Positions 15,421-24,024 of a DNA stretch of 39,968 nt are shown in pieces (the stretch's first letter is position 1; every line of letters starts with the position of its first letter). The notes beneath the pieces are model-generated. The model had not been told where the DNA came from. It saw only the letters and a list, made by a program, of their open reading frames with translations, and did not search any database. Origin of the DNA: 66-474 sp035695065 (GTDB lineage Bacteria; Pseudomonadota; Gammaproteobacteria; Xanthomonadales; Rhodanobacteraceae); NCBI GenBank assembly GCA_035695065.1, contig DASSEW010000073.1, positions 1 through 39,968 on the forward strand. Direction: 5' to 3'. Position numbers and translations under genes: made by a program.

Positions 15421-17178
15421 GTGTATATCCTGCGACTTTATTTTCGCGCACTCGGCCTGCTTGCGCCCGAGCGCGCGCTCGCGATCGTGCTTGCGCTGGG
15501 CAACCTGCTGATGGCAGGCGTGCTGTTCGTGGAACCGATGTTGTTCGGCCGCGTGGTGGATGCGCTGAGTTCGAACAATGGCCGCGCGGCGCTGCTTATC
15601 GGCGCGTGGGCGACGGCCGGTTTCGTCGGCGTGGTGATCGGCGTACTGGTTTCGCTGCACGCCGACCGCATGGCGCACCGCAGGCGCTGGGCGGCGATCC
15701 GCCGCTTCTTCGAACACGCCATCACCCTGCCCTTGTCGTTCCACAGCGTGAATCACACCGGCAAGCTGATGCGCGTGATGCACGCGGGCGCGGAGAGTCT
15801 GTTCGCGCTGTGGCTCGGCTTCTTCCGCGACCAGTTGACCACCGTGCTGTCGCTGCTGGTGCTGCTGCCGGTGGCCTTCACCATGAGCTGGCAGCTGGCG
15901 CTGCTGATGGTGGCGCTGCTGGTGTGCTTCGCCACCTTCAATGGCATCGCGATCCGCCGCACCCGCACGGCGCAGACCGCCGTGCAGCAGTTCTACCACG
16001 ACATCTCCACCCGCGCCGATGACGTGCTCGGCAATGTCGCCGTGGTGCAGAGCTTCACCCGCACCCAGGAAGAAGCGCGCGGCCTGCGCGAGATGATGGC
16101 GCGCGCGCTGGCCGCGCAATATCCGGTGCTCAACGGCTGGGCCACGCTGTCGGTGTTCACCCGCGCGGCCAGCACCCTGACGGTAGTCGCGATCTTCGCG
16201 CTCGGCACCGCGCTCCACGTGCACGGCAAGATATCGGTCGGCGGCATCGTCAGCTTCGTCGGCTTTTCATTGATGCTGATCGGACGGCTGGAGCAATTCG
16301 CCAGCTTCATCTCCAACCTGTTCTTCCAGTCGCAGGCGCTGGACGATTTCTTCGAAGTGCTGGATACCGACCCGACCATCAAGGCGGAGCCGGATGCGCC
16401 GATGATGCCGCGGGTGCGCGGCGAGGTGTCATTCGAACACGTCAACTTCGGCTACAACAGCGGCCGGCCGGCGGTGCACGACCTGAGCTTCCAGGTCGCG
16501 CCGGGCATGAAGGTCGCGCTGGTCGGGCCGACCGGCGCAGGCAAGAGCACCGCGATGGGCCTGCTCTACCGCGCGCACGATCCGGAGAGCGGTCGCATCA
16601 CGATCGATGGCTACGACATTCGCGAGGTGAACCTGGATTCTTTGCGCAAGAACATCGCGGTGGTGTTCCAGGAATCGGGCCTGCTCCATCGCTCGATCGA
16701 GGAAAACCTGAAGATCGGCAATCCGGAAGCGGATCCGGCCGCACTGGAAGCCGCCGCGCGCGCGGCCGAAGCGCACGAGTTCATCGCCGAGAAGCCGGAA
16801 GCCTACGCGACGCCGGTCTCCGAGCGCGGCAGCTCGCTCTCCGGCGGCGAGCGCCAGCGCCTCGCGATCGCGCGCGCGATGTTGAAGGACGCGCCGATCC
16901 TGATCCTGGACGAAGCGACCAGCGCGCTGGACAACTCCACCGAGCGCCGCATCCAGCGCGCCTTCGACGCGCTCTCGCGCGACCGCACCACCTTCATCAT
17001 CGCGCACCGGCTTTCCACGGTGCGCAACGCCGACCTGATCCTGGTGCTGGACCACGGCCGGCTGGTCGAACGCGGCCGCTTCGACGAACTGGTCCGCCGC
17101 GGCGGATTGTTCGCTCGCCTCGCATCGCAAGGCGAGTTCACCAATGGCGGCGACATGCCGTTGGGGCGGGCGGCGTAG
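15421..17178 (+). CDS. ABC exporter, fused permease and ATPase (NdvA/ChvA-like)
   Basis: A 585-aa half-transporter with six membrane helices (to about residue 300) followed by an ATPase domain: Walker A GPTGAGKST (about 369), signature LSGGERQRL (about 473), Walker B ILILDEATSALD. The membrane part resembles glucan exporters NdvA/ChvA (ADRMAHRRR, ESLFALWLGFFRDQLTTV, VVQSFTRTQEEARGLR), so it may export a beta-glucan or other envelope glycan; no glucan synthase is nearby to support this. GTG 15421 is preferred as start (CGGA nine bases upstream), with TTG 15415 as alternative. Its stop TAG (17176-17178) belongs to the GTAG head of the REP pair that follows. Confidence 0.88.
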   Translation: MYILRLYFRALGLLAPERALAIVLALGNLLMAGVLFVEPMLFGRVVDALSSNNGRAALLIGAWATAGFVGVVIGVLVSLHADRMAHRRRWAAIRRFFEHAITLPLSFHSVNHTGKLMRVMHAGAESLFALWLGFFRDQLTTVLSLLVLLPVAFTMSWQLALLMVALLVCFATFNGIAIRRTRTAQTAVQQFYHDISTRADDVLGNVAVVQSFTRTQEEARGLREMMARALAAQYPVLNGWATLSVFTRAASTLTVVAIFALGTALHVHGKISVGGIVSFVGFSLMLIGRLEQFASFISNLFFQSQALDDFFEVLDTDPTIKAEPDAPMMPRVRGEVSFEHVNFGYNSGRPAVHDLSFQVAPGMKVALVGPTGAGKSTAMGLLYRAHDPESGRITIDGYDIREVNLDSLRKNIAVVFQESGLLHRSIEENLKIGNPEADPAALEAAARAAEAHEFIAEKPEAYATPVSERGSSLSGGERQRLAIARAMLKDAPILILDEATSALDNSTERRIQRAFDALSRDRTTFIIAHRLSTVRNADLILVLDHGRLVERGRFDELVRRGGLFARLASQGEFTNGGDMPLGRAA

Positions 17179-17228
17179 GGCGGGCATTGCCCGCCCTCTC
17201 GCGCAGCGGCGGACAGTGTCCGCCCTAC
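17175..17228. repeat. GTAGGGCGG REP-like pair 1, giving both flanking stop codons
   Basis: Two inverted GTAG-headed palindromes: GTAG plus an 8-bp stem (GGGCGGGC/GCCCGCCC), and opposite it GTAG plus GGCGGACA/TGTCCGCC. The left GTAG gives the TAG stop of the ABC exporter; the right one, read on the minus strand, gives the TAG stop of the M28 peptidase. The pair is the whole spacer between the convergent genes and probably also ends both transcripts. Related pairs: 23981-24024, 35801-35866, 36368-36430, 39132-39184. Confidence 0.85.
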
Positions 17229-19525
17229 TGAAGCATCGCCGTCAACTTGTCGAGCTGCGCGCGGTAGCCGTCCAGCACCTTGGCGGTGACCGCGGCGTAT
17301 TTATTCGCCTCGTCCCAGCGCCGCGCTTCCAGCGCCTCGCGCACGCCGGGCACGGTCTTGACGCCGTAACCGGTCAGCAGGCCCGGCGCGTAGATCATGT
17401 GCTTGAACCACTCGCGTCCGGGCAGGCCGTCCGGATCGGTGAGCGAATGCTCCATGCTGGCCATCAACGTGTTGATCTTGCGCAACTGCTCGGCCGGGAT
17501 CTGCAGGCCATTCGCCGCGCGCGCGTTGTAAGCAGCTTCATAGGCTTGCGCGCTCTGCTTCAACGCTTTTGAAGCCTGGTCCAGCGGCGCGAGATCGATG
17601 TTCGGAACATCGGAATCGCGCTCCGGCGGCGCCACCGGGCGGGTCGGATCGGAGTCCAGTTCGTAGGCGTGCATGGCGAGCAGCTTGTGCTGCGTCTCGG
17701 TCGCCTTGCGGGTGTCGTCCACCAGCTTGTGCAGCTCACCCACGTAGCGATCCAGGGTGTCGGAGAAATCGCCGAAACGCATCGGCACCACTTCCGCATC
17801 GGCCGTGCGCATCACGATGTGGCCGGCCACCTTCGCCAGCGCGATGCCGTATTCGAAATCCGGATCGCCGAAGCGGATGTAGTGGTCGAACGAGTCGTAG
17901 CGCGAGTGGTAGATGCCATCGTCGTCGTCCTCGCCGCCGAAGCCGAGGTTCAACGACGCTATGCCGAGGTGTTCCAGGAACGCGCTGTAGTCGGAGCCCG
18001 AGCCCAGCGCCTGGATCGGCACGTCGCCGCCCTTCTCCGCGATCTTGGCGAACTCCTTGATCTCCGGCCGCGCGTTCTTCCCGTTCCCCGCCACCATGAT
18101 GCGCGCGCGCAAGCGCTCCAGCACGCTGACGTTCTTCTCCGGATCGTTCACGCCGGCCGCAACCTGGTTGACCAGGTGTTGCAGCGAGTGGCTGCCGCCG
18201 GCGTCGAGGTAACCGCGCGCGTTGGTATCGGAGTTGAGGTACAGCACCGCTTTCTGCTGCAGCTCCTTCGCATGCGTCTCGGCCCATTCGGTGGAACCGA
18301 GCAGGCCCGGCTCCTCGCCGTCCCAGCTTGCGTAGACGATCGTGCGCTTCGGCTTCCAGCCTTGCTGGTAGAGCGTGCCGAGCGCCTTGGCTTCGGCCAG
18401 TTCCGCGACCATGCCGGCCAGCGGATCCCAGGCGCCGAACACCCAGCCATCATGGTGGTTGCCGCGCACGATCCATTGCTCGGGCGCGGTCGAGCCCTTC
18501 AGCTTGGCGATCACGTCGTACACCGGCTTGCGCGTCCAGTCCGATTTGATCAGCAGGTGCACTTTGGCCGGGCCCGCACCGATGTGGTAGGTGATCGGCA
18601 GCGCGCCGCGCCAGTTGGCCGGCGCGACCTGGCCACCCAGCGCCTTCAGCAGCGGCGTGGCGTCGGCGTAGGAAATCGGCAACACCGGAATTTTCAGGAT
18701 CGTCTTCGCGTCCTTGATTGCAAGATGCTTCGCGCCCGGCGTGGAACCATAACCCGGCGTGGTCGGATCGCCCGGATACAGCTGCATCTTGGCGACCGAG
18801 CCGCGCTGGACGCCGTCGGCCGGACGCCAGCCACCCTGCGGGTAAGTGTCGCCCTGGAAGTAGCCGTCATCGCGCGGATCGGAATAGATCAGGCAGCCGA
18901 CCGCACCGTGCTCGTAGGCGAGTTCCGGCTTCAACCCGCGCCAGCCGCCGCCGTAGCGCACGATCACGATCTTGCCCTTCACGTCCACGCCGCGCCGCGC
19001 CAGTTCCTTGTAGTCGTCGGGCATGCCGTAATTGACGTAGACCAGCGGCGCGGTGACATCGCCGTCGGCGCCATACACGTTGTAAGGCGGCAGTGCGCCG
19101 GATTCATCGGAGGTGCGATCACCCGGCACCGGCGGCTCGTGCAGTTTGGCCGTATAGGTGTCCGGCGCCACCAGCTCGAGCTTCTCTTCCCTGGGCGTCG
19201 GATAGAGCACGTCGAAGGTTTCGATGTGCGCGTCCCAGCCCCACTTCTTGAACAGGCCCAGCATGAACTCGGCATTGGCCTTGTCGTGCGGCGAACCGAC
19301 CTGGTTCGGTCCGGAGGACATCTGCTGCAGCCAGCCGCGCAGCTCGGCCGGGTTCAACTGCGCATCGAAGCGCTGTTCCAGGCTTTGCTCCTGCGTCGCG
19401 CCGCCGTCGGTGAAACCGAGCATCGAGCCCCGCCCGCTATCGCCCGCCGGCGTGGCGGCGCCCGCCGCAAGCGTTGCCAGTGCGCAGCCCAATGCCAGCG
19501 CCAGCCGCAGTTTGTTTGCCTTCAT
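17225..19525 (-). CDS. Exported M28 zinc carboxypeptidase, PSMA/GCPII-like
   Basis: A 766-aa secreted peptidase with the three-part layout of the transferrin-receptor/glutamate carboxypeptidase II group: signal peptide (about 1-24), protease-associated insert, M28 catalytic domain and C-terminal dimerisation domain. Di-zinc ligands and the catalytic acid are visible in order: GNHHDGWVFGAWDP (His and Asp), SWDGEEPGLLGSTEW (Glu-Glu), LYLNSDTNARGY (Asp) and GIYHSRYDSFDHY (His). It likely releases C-terminal residues, perhaps Glu/Asp, from peptides in the periplasm; specificity is inference. ATG 19523-19525 is chosen for the signal peptide and the GGGAGG just upstream. Its stop TAG lies in a GTAG repeat. 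Confidence 0.93.
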   Translation of the reverse strand: MKANKLRLALALGCALATLAAGAATPAGDSGRGSMLGFTDGGATQEQSLEQRFDAQLNPAELRGWLQQMSSGPNQVGSPHDKANAEFMLGLFKKWGWDAHIETFDVLYPTPREEKLELVAPDTYTAKLHEPPVPGDRTSDESGALPPYNVYGADGDVTAPLVYVNYGMPDDYKELARRGVDVKGKIVIVRYGGGWRGLKPELAYEHGAVGCLIYSDPRDDGYFQGDTYPQGGWRPADGVQRGSVAKMQLYPGDPTTPGYGSTPGAKHLAIKDAKTILKIPVLPISYADATPLLKALGGQVAPANWRGALPITYHIGAGPAKVHLLIKSDWTRKPVYDVIAKLKGSTAPEQWIVRGNHHDGWVFGAWDPLAGMVAELAEAKALGTLYQQGWKPKRTIVYASWDGEEPGLLGSTEWAETHAKELQQKAVLYLNSDTNARGYLDAGGSHSLQHLVNQVAAGVNDPEKNVSVLERLRARIMVAGNGKNARPEIKEFAKIAEKGGDVPIQALGSGSDYSAFLEHLGIASLNLGFGGEDDDDGIYHSRYDSFDHYIRFGDPDFEYGIALAKVAGHIVMRTADAEVVPMRFGDFSDTLDRYVGELHKLVDDTRKATETQHKLLAMHAYELDSDPTRPVAPPERDSDVPNIDLAPLDQASKALKQSAQAYEAAYNARAANGLQIPAEQLRKINTLMASMEHSLTDPDGLPGREWFKHMIYAPGLLTGYGVKTVPGVREALEARRWDEANKYAAVTAKVLDGYRAQLDKLTAMLQ

Positions 19526-19731
19526 GCCAAGCCTCCCGTTTGCACGCGAATCCCGCATTGGGAACCCTGCATGTACGCAGGTCAAGTGTCGGCGGTCACG
19601 CGACGCATTCGTTTGCACGGAAACGGGAACGGTTTCGCCGCTGATGTCATCCATCAGGGGCGCCCCGGCACTCGGCAAGCCCCTTGCTTGGGCGTACATT
19701 GCGCTTCGGCGCGTTCGACCCGGGGGACGAA

Positions 19732-20388
19732 ATGCGAAAGATTGTCCGGCTTCTTGCCTCGCTCGCGCCGCTCGCCGCGTTTGCGGCGAATGCCGCCGGC
19801 CTGGACGTGCGGATCGTGGACCAGCACGGCGCAGCCGTCGCCGACGCGGTGGTCACCGTGGTGCCGCGCGATGCCGCACCCGCCGCCGTGCCGGGCCACA
19901 AACCCGAGACCAAGATCATCGACCAGAAGAACCTGACGTTCGTGCCCTACATCGAGGTGTTCCGGCCGGGCGATTCGGTGGTGTTCCGCAACAGCGACAA
20001 CACGCGCCACCACGTTTACTCGTTTTCGCCGGTCAAGGCCTTCGAATTCGTGCTGAAACCGGGTGAAAGTTCGGCGCCGCTGGCGCTGGACAAGAGCGGC
20101 GTGGTCGCGGTGGGATGCAACATCCACGACCGCATGATCGCGTATCTCTACATTTCGGACGCGCCCTGGATCGCGCACTCCGGCGCGGACGGCAAGGTGG
20201 GATTCGACGCGCTGCCCGCGGGCGCATACGAGGTTCGCGTGTGGCACCCGCGCCTGCGCCCGAACAAGCCGGACCTGGCGCAGACCGCCACCGTGCTCGG
20301 CAGCGCCGATCCGCAGACGCTCACCTTCACGCTGTCGCTGCTGCCCGATCCGCGCACGCAATTCGACCGCGAGCACACGAGCTACTAG
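19732..20388 (+). CDS. Periplasmic cupredoxin-like protein (often called methylamine utilization protein)
   Basis: A 218-aa exported protein: signal peptide (1-22), an Ig-like segment, then a cupredoxin fold with a visible type-1 copper site: TRHHVYSFS (His93/94) and GCNIHDRM (Cys129, His132, Met135). A C-terminal beta-sandwich with GADGKVGFDALPAGAYEVRVWHPRL resembles carboxypeptidase-regulatory domains. Members are often labelled methylamine utilization proteins, though no methylamine genes are here. ATG 19732 follows GGGGGA. It is the first gene of a three-gene operon; the EAL gene starts four bases after its TAG. Electron carrier or copper sensor for the EAL protein is inference. Confidence 0.85.
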   Translation: MRKIVRLLASLAPLAAFAANAAGLDVRIVDQHGAAVADAVVTVVPRDAAPAAVPGHKPETKIIDQKNLTFVPYIEVFRPGDSVVFRNSDNTRHHVYSFSPVKAFEFVLKPGESSAPLALDKSGVVAVGCNIHDRMIAYLYISDAPWIAHSGADGKVGFDALPAGAYEVRVWHPRLRPNKPDLAQTATVLGSADPQTLTFTLSLLPDPRTQFDREHTSY

Positions 20389-20392
20389 CTCC

Positions 20393-22729
20393 ATGAGCTT
20401 CCGCACCCGGCTCGCCCTGTTCTTCGTCGCCGCGCTGGTCGCGGTGCAGGCGCTGACCGCCGTGCTGGTCTATGAAGTCACGCGCCATGAATTGATCCGG
20501 GAAGGCCAACGCCAGCTCGGTGTTGCCGCGACGGCGTTCGCGCGACAGCTGGACGACATCTCCGATCGCGTGGCCGCCAGCGTCAAGGTGCTTTCGCTCG
20601 ATTACGCGCTGCGCTCGGCGATCGCGCAGCACGACCAGGCGACGATGCAGTCTGCGCTCGCCAACCATGGCCGGCGCGTGGGCGCGACGCAGATGCTGCT
20701 GCTCGACGTGGATGGGCGCGTGGAAGTGGACACGCTCGGCGCATATCCCGCCGGCAGCGCCTTCCCGTATTCGGACCTCGTCGAACGCGCCTGGTCGCAA
20801 CCTGCCGCAGCGGTGGTGGCCTGGCGCGGGCACGCGTACTGGATGGTGGTGGTGCCGGTATTCGCGCCAAACCTGGTCGGCGAAATCGGCGCGGCGATTC
20901 CCATTGACGACGCGCTGCTGGCACGCCTGCAGGCGCAATCCACCCTGCCGCGCAACATCGAACTGGTCGCGCGAAATACCGACGGAAGCTGGTCGCTGCT
21001 GGCGCACGGCAGCGACCAGGTCGCGCTCAGCTCCGATCTCGCTGCGCACCGCACTTCGCTGCCGGTGCAACCGGCTCTGCTGGAAGTGGGCGGCCGCGAA
21101 TTCGTGGCGCAAGCGGTGTCGCTCAGCCGCGCGCAGGCCAGCGCGCCGGTCGCGGCGGTGCTCGGCTATTCGGTGGACGAGGCGCTGCGGCCGTATCGTT
21201 CGGTCGCATTCGCATGGGCGGCATTGCTCGCGCTGGGCCTTGTCGTCGGCCTGATCGGCGCATGGCTGATCGCACGCGGCGTGTCGCGACCGCTCGAGCA
21301 GCTCGCCGCTTCCGCGCGGCGCATCGAGGCGGGCGATTACGGCGCGCCACAGAAGATTGCGCGCAGGGACGAACTCGGCGCGTTGGCTTCCGCGTTCGCC
21401 GGCATGACCGAAGCGATCCGCGAACGCGAGGCGCGCATCCTCCATCAATCCGGCCATGACCCGGTGACCGACCTGCCGAATCGGCTCGCCGCCGATGCGC
21501 ACATCCAGAACGCACTCGATCGCAACCCGCGGCAATCGGCTGCATTGCTGATGGTGGGCCTCGGCCGCGCGGCGGAAATCATCAAGACCATGGGGCACGC
21601 GGTTTCCGATCGCGCCATGCGCGACGTCGGCCGGCGCATCCGCGGACCGGGCGGCAACGGCTTCGTCGCACAGGTGACCGACACGCAGTTCGCGATCTTC
21701 CTTGCGCGCGGCGATCGGCAGGAAGCCATTGCCGCGGGATTCCGCGTCCTCGATGCACTGGCCGAACCGTACCGCGAAAGCGACCTCACGCTCGATCTCG
21801 CGCCGGCGGTCGGCATCGCGCTGGCACCCTTGCACGCGACCGGGGCCAACGGCCTGCTGCGGCGCGCGGAAATAGCGCTGCTGTCCGCATTGGGCAGCGA
21901 GGAGCCGATCGCGGTCTACGACCCCGCGACCGATCCGCACCGGCCGGAACGCCTGTCGCTGATGAGCGACCTGCGCACCGCGCTGGACAACGATCAACTG
22001 CAATTGCATTACCAGCCGAAGTTGGATCTGCGCAGCGATGCGGTCGACGGAGCGGAAGGACTCGTGCGCTGGCAACACCCGACGCTCGGCGCCGTGCCGC
22101 CGGACGCGTTCATCGCACTGGCGGAAGAGACCGGCAACATCCGCCGGCTGACACGCTGGGCGCTCGCAGCCGGCATCGCGCAGGCCAGGCGCTGGCATGC
22201 AGCCGGGCGCGCCATGCGCGTTTCGATCAATGTCTCCGCGCGCGACCTGGACGACGCCGAGCTGCCGCGTCGCGTGACGGAACTGCTCGCACTGCACGCG
22301 CTGCCGCCCGAATGCATCGCGCTGGAAATCACCGAGGGCGCGATCATGGGCAAGCCGGACGCGGCCATCGCCGTGCTGCGCCGGCTAGCCGATCAAGGCA
22401 TCGATCTCGCCATCGACGATTTCGGCGTCGGGCAATCCTCGCTAGCGTACCTGCGCCGGCTTCCGGTGCGCGAGCTGAAGGTGGACAAGAGTTTCGTCCT
22501 GCACCTGCACGAATCGCGCGAAGACCAGGCGATCGTGCGCAGCATCGTCGAGCTGGCGCATCACCTCGGCTATCGCGTGACGGCCGAAGGCGTGGATCAC
22601 GAAGCGACGCTCGCGTTCCTGCGCGAGATCGGTTGCGACCACGCGCAAGGCTGGTTGATCGCCAAGGCGCTCACGGCGGAGGCCTTCGATGCGTTCATCG
22701 CACGCGAACGCGAGGCCGTGCCGGGATGA
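20393..22729 (+). CDS. Membrane c-di-GMP phosphodiesterase: periplasmic sensor, HAMP, degenerate GGDEF, EAL
   Basis: A 778-aa inner-membrane signalling enzyme. Helix 1 (about 7-28), a periplasmic Cache-like sensor (29-268), helix 2 (270-292), HAMP (293-345), a GGDEF domain with TDTQF in place of GGDEF (about 429), and an EAL domain (about 530-770). EAL residues look active: EGL for EAL at about 553, NVS, EITEG, IDDFGVGQSS (about 674), KVDKSF, TAEGVD and QGWLIAK. Predicted to cleave c-di-GMP to pGpG when its periplasmic domain senses a signal, with no cyclase activity. It sits between a copper-protein gene (4 bp upstream) and a barrel gene (overlap ATGA), so all three act together in all likelihood. 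Confidence 0.93.
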   Translation: MSFRTRLALFFVAALVAVQALTAVLVYEVTRHELIREGQRQLGVAATAFARQLDDISDRVAASVKVLSLDYALRSAIAQHDQATMQSALANHGRRVGATQMLLLDVDGRVEVDTLGAYPAGSAFPYSDLVERAWSQPAAAVVAWRGHAYWMVVVPVFAPNLVGEIGAAIPIDDALLARLQAQSTLPRNIELVARNTDGSWSLLAHGSDQVALSSDLAAHRTSLPVQPALLEVGGREFVAQAVSLSRAQASAPVAAVLGYSVDEALRPYRSVAFAWAALLALGLVVGLIGAWLIARGVSRPLEQLAASARRIEAGDYGAPQKIARRDELGALASAFAGMTEAIREREARILHQSGHDPVTDLPNRLAADAHIQNALDRNPRQSAALLMVGLGRAAEIIKTMGHAVSDRAMRDVGRRIRGPGGNGFVAQVTDTQFAIFLARGDRQEAIAAGFRVLDALAEPYRESDLTLDLAPAVGIALAPLHATGANGLLRRAEIALLSALGSEEPIAVYDPATDPHRPERLSLMSDLRTALDNDQLQLHYQPKLDLRSDAVDGAEGLVRWQHPTLGAVPPDAFIALAEETGNIRRLTRWALAAGIAQARRWHAAGRAMRVSINVSARDLDDAELPRRVTELLALHALPPECIALEITEGAIMGKPDAAIAVLRRLADQGIDLAIDDFGVGQSSLAYLRRLPVRELKVDKSFVLHLHESREDQAIVRSIVELAHHLGYRVTAEGVDHEATLAFLREIGCDHAQGWLIAKALTAEAFDAFIAREREAVPG

Positions 22730-23943
22730 AACGCCGCGCGCTCGCCCTCGCCATCCTTCTCGGTTGCGGCGGCAATGCGCACGCGCAGGATTTCGAGTTG
22801 CACGGCTTCCTCGATTTGCGTGCGGTCGCGCCCGCGCACGAAGCGAGCTGGGACGATGGCGGCCTCGGCAAGTCGCGCTACGGCAGCGGCGATGGCGGCG
22901 CGCGCATCGGCGGCGCGGTGATCGCCGCGAACTGGCAGGTCACGCCCGTGCTGGGCGCGGTGGCGGATCTCCAATATCAGCCCGACGAATCCCGGCATGT
23001 CGACGTACTCGACGCCTACCTGCGCCTGCGACCGGCCTCGACCACGCCGTGGCGCTGGTCGCTGAAACTCGGCGCATTCTTCGCGCCCATTTCGCTGGAG
23101 AACGAGGACATCGGCTGGACCAGCCCGTGGACGCTCACGCCCTCGGCGATCAACTCGTGGGTCGGCGAGGAGCTGCGCACGGCCGGCGGCGAGTTCAGCA
23201 TCGAGCATCGCGGCGCGAACACCTTCCAGGCCGGCTTCGCCATGTTCGGCAGGAACGATCCGGCCGGCGAACTGCTGGCCACGCGCGGCTGGTCGCTGAG
23301 CGACCTCACCTCCGGCCTGCGTGCCAGCGTGCGCGAACCGGACGTGTATGCGCCGCTCGCGAACACCAGCGCACCGGTCGAGTATCGGCCCTTCGACGAG
23401 ATCGACCACCGCCCCGGCTGGTATGCGGACGCGAGCTGGGAATCGCGCGCCTACGGCAAGCTGGCCGTGCTGTATTACGACAATCGCGCCGACCCGGAAC
23501 GCTACGAGCATTACGACGATCGCCGCGTGTTCGCCTGGCACACGCGCTTCTGGAGCCTCGGCGCGCGTACTCGCGTGGGCGACATGACATTCATTGCGCA
23601 GGCGATGGACGGCGACACTGCCTTCGAACCGGTGCCTGAACTCTATCTCGACACGCACTTCCGTTCCGGCTTCCTGCTCGCCGGCTGGGAACGCGGCGCG
23701 TGGCGCCCGGCGCTGCGCGTGGATTTCTTCAGCCTGCGCCAGACACCGTCATCGCTGCCCGATCCGCTCAGCGAACACGGCAATGCAGTGACCGCCGCGC
23801 TGAACTGGCGCCCCAACGACCGCCTGCGCATCACCGGCGAATGGCTGCGGATCGACAGCACGCGCAACCAGCGCCTGTTGGAAGGGCTGGGAGCCCGCCA
23901 GATCGACCGGCAGGTGCAGCTCAGCGCGCGCGTGTATTTCTAA
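22726..23943 (+). CDS. Putative outer-membrane beta-barrel (porin-like) protein
   Basis: A 405-aa exported protein with a signal peptide (KRRALALAILLGCGGNAHAQ, cut after residue 20) and alternating polar/aromatic strands throughout. It ends ARVYF, the terminal phenylalanine typical of outer-membrane barrels. FELHGFLDLRAVAP at the mature N-terminus and the GAFFAPISLENEDIGWTSP segment resemble porin-like proteins in EAL operons, but I cannot name a subfamily. The ATG overlaps the EAL stop (ATGA), so translation is coupled. It could be a channel, or an outer-membrane effector of the c-di-GMP pathway. The frame extends upstream to 22312 inside the EAL gene, but that part is a shadow. Confidence 0.85.
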   Translation: MKRRALALAILLGCGGNAHAQDFELHGFLDLRAVAPAHEASWDDGGLGKSRYGSGDGGARIGGAVIAANWQVTPVLGAVADLQYQPDESRHVDVLDAYLRLRPASTTPWRWSLKLGAFFAPISLENEDIGWTSPWTLTPSAINSWVGEELRTAGGEFSIEHRGANTFQAGFAMFGRNDPAGELLATRGWSLSDLTSGLRASVREPDVYAPLANTSAPVEYRPFDEIDHRPGWYADASWESRAYGKLAVLYYDNRADPERYEHYDDRRVFAWHTRFWSLGARTRVGDMTFIAQAMDGDTAFEPVPELYLDTHFRSGFLLAGWERGAWRPALRVDFFSLRQTPSSLPDPLSEHGNAVTAALNWRPNDRLRITGEWLRIDSTRNQRLLEGLGARQIDRQVQLSARVYF

Positions 23944-23980
23944 CCGGTTGCCGCTTGCTGGTCAGCGGGGCAGCGGATTC

Positions 23981-24024
23981 GTAGGGCGGACATCGTCCGC
24001 CATGGCGGGCAATGCCCGCCCTAC
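23981..24024. repeat. GTAGGGCGG REP-like pair 2
   Basis: Inverted GTAG palindromes (GGCGGACATCGTCCGCC and, reversed, GGCGGGCATTGCCCGCC) three bases apart. On the minus strand the GTAG gives the TAG stop (24021-24023) of the GGDEF-EAL gene. The barrel gene ends with its own TAA 37 bases before the left arm. It probably also forms a two-way terminator. Confidence 0.82.

Noticed and set aside
17669..19936. A 755-codon plus-strand frame opposite the M28 peptidase
   Set aside because: Antisense shadow; the minus-strand peptidase has every zinc ligand in place.
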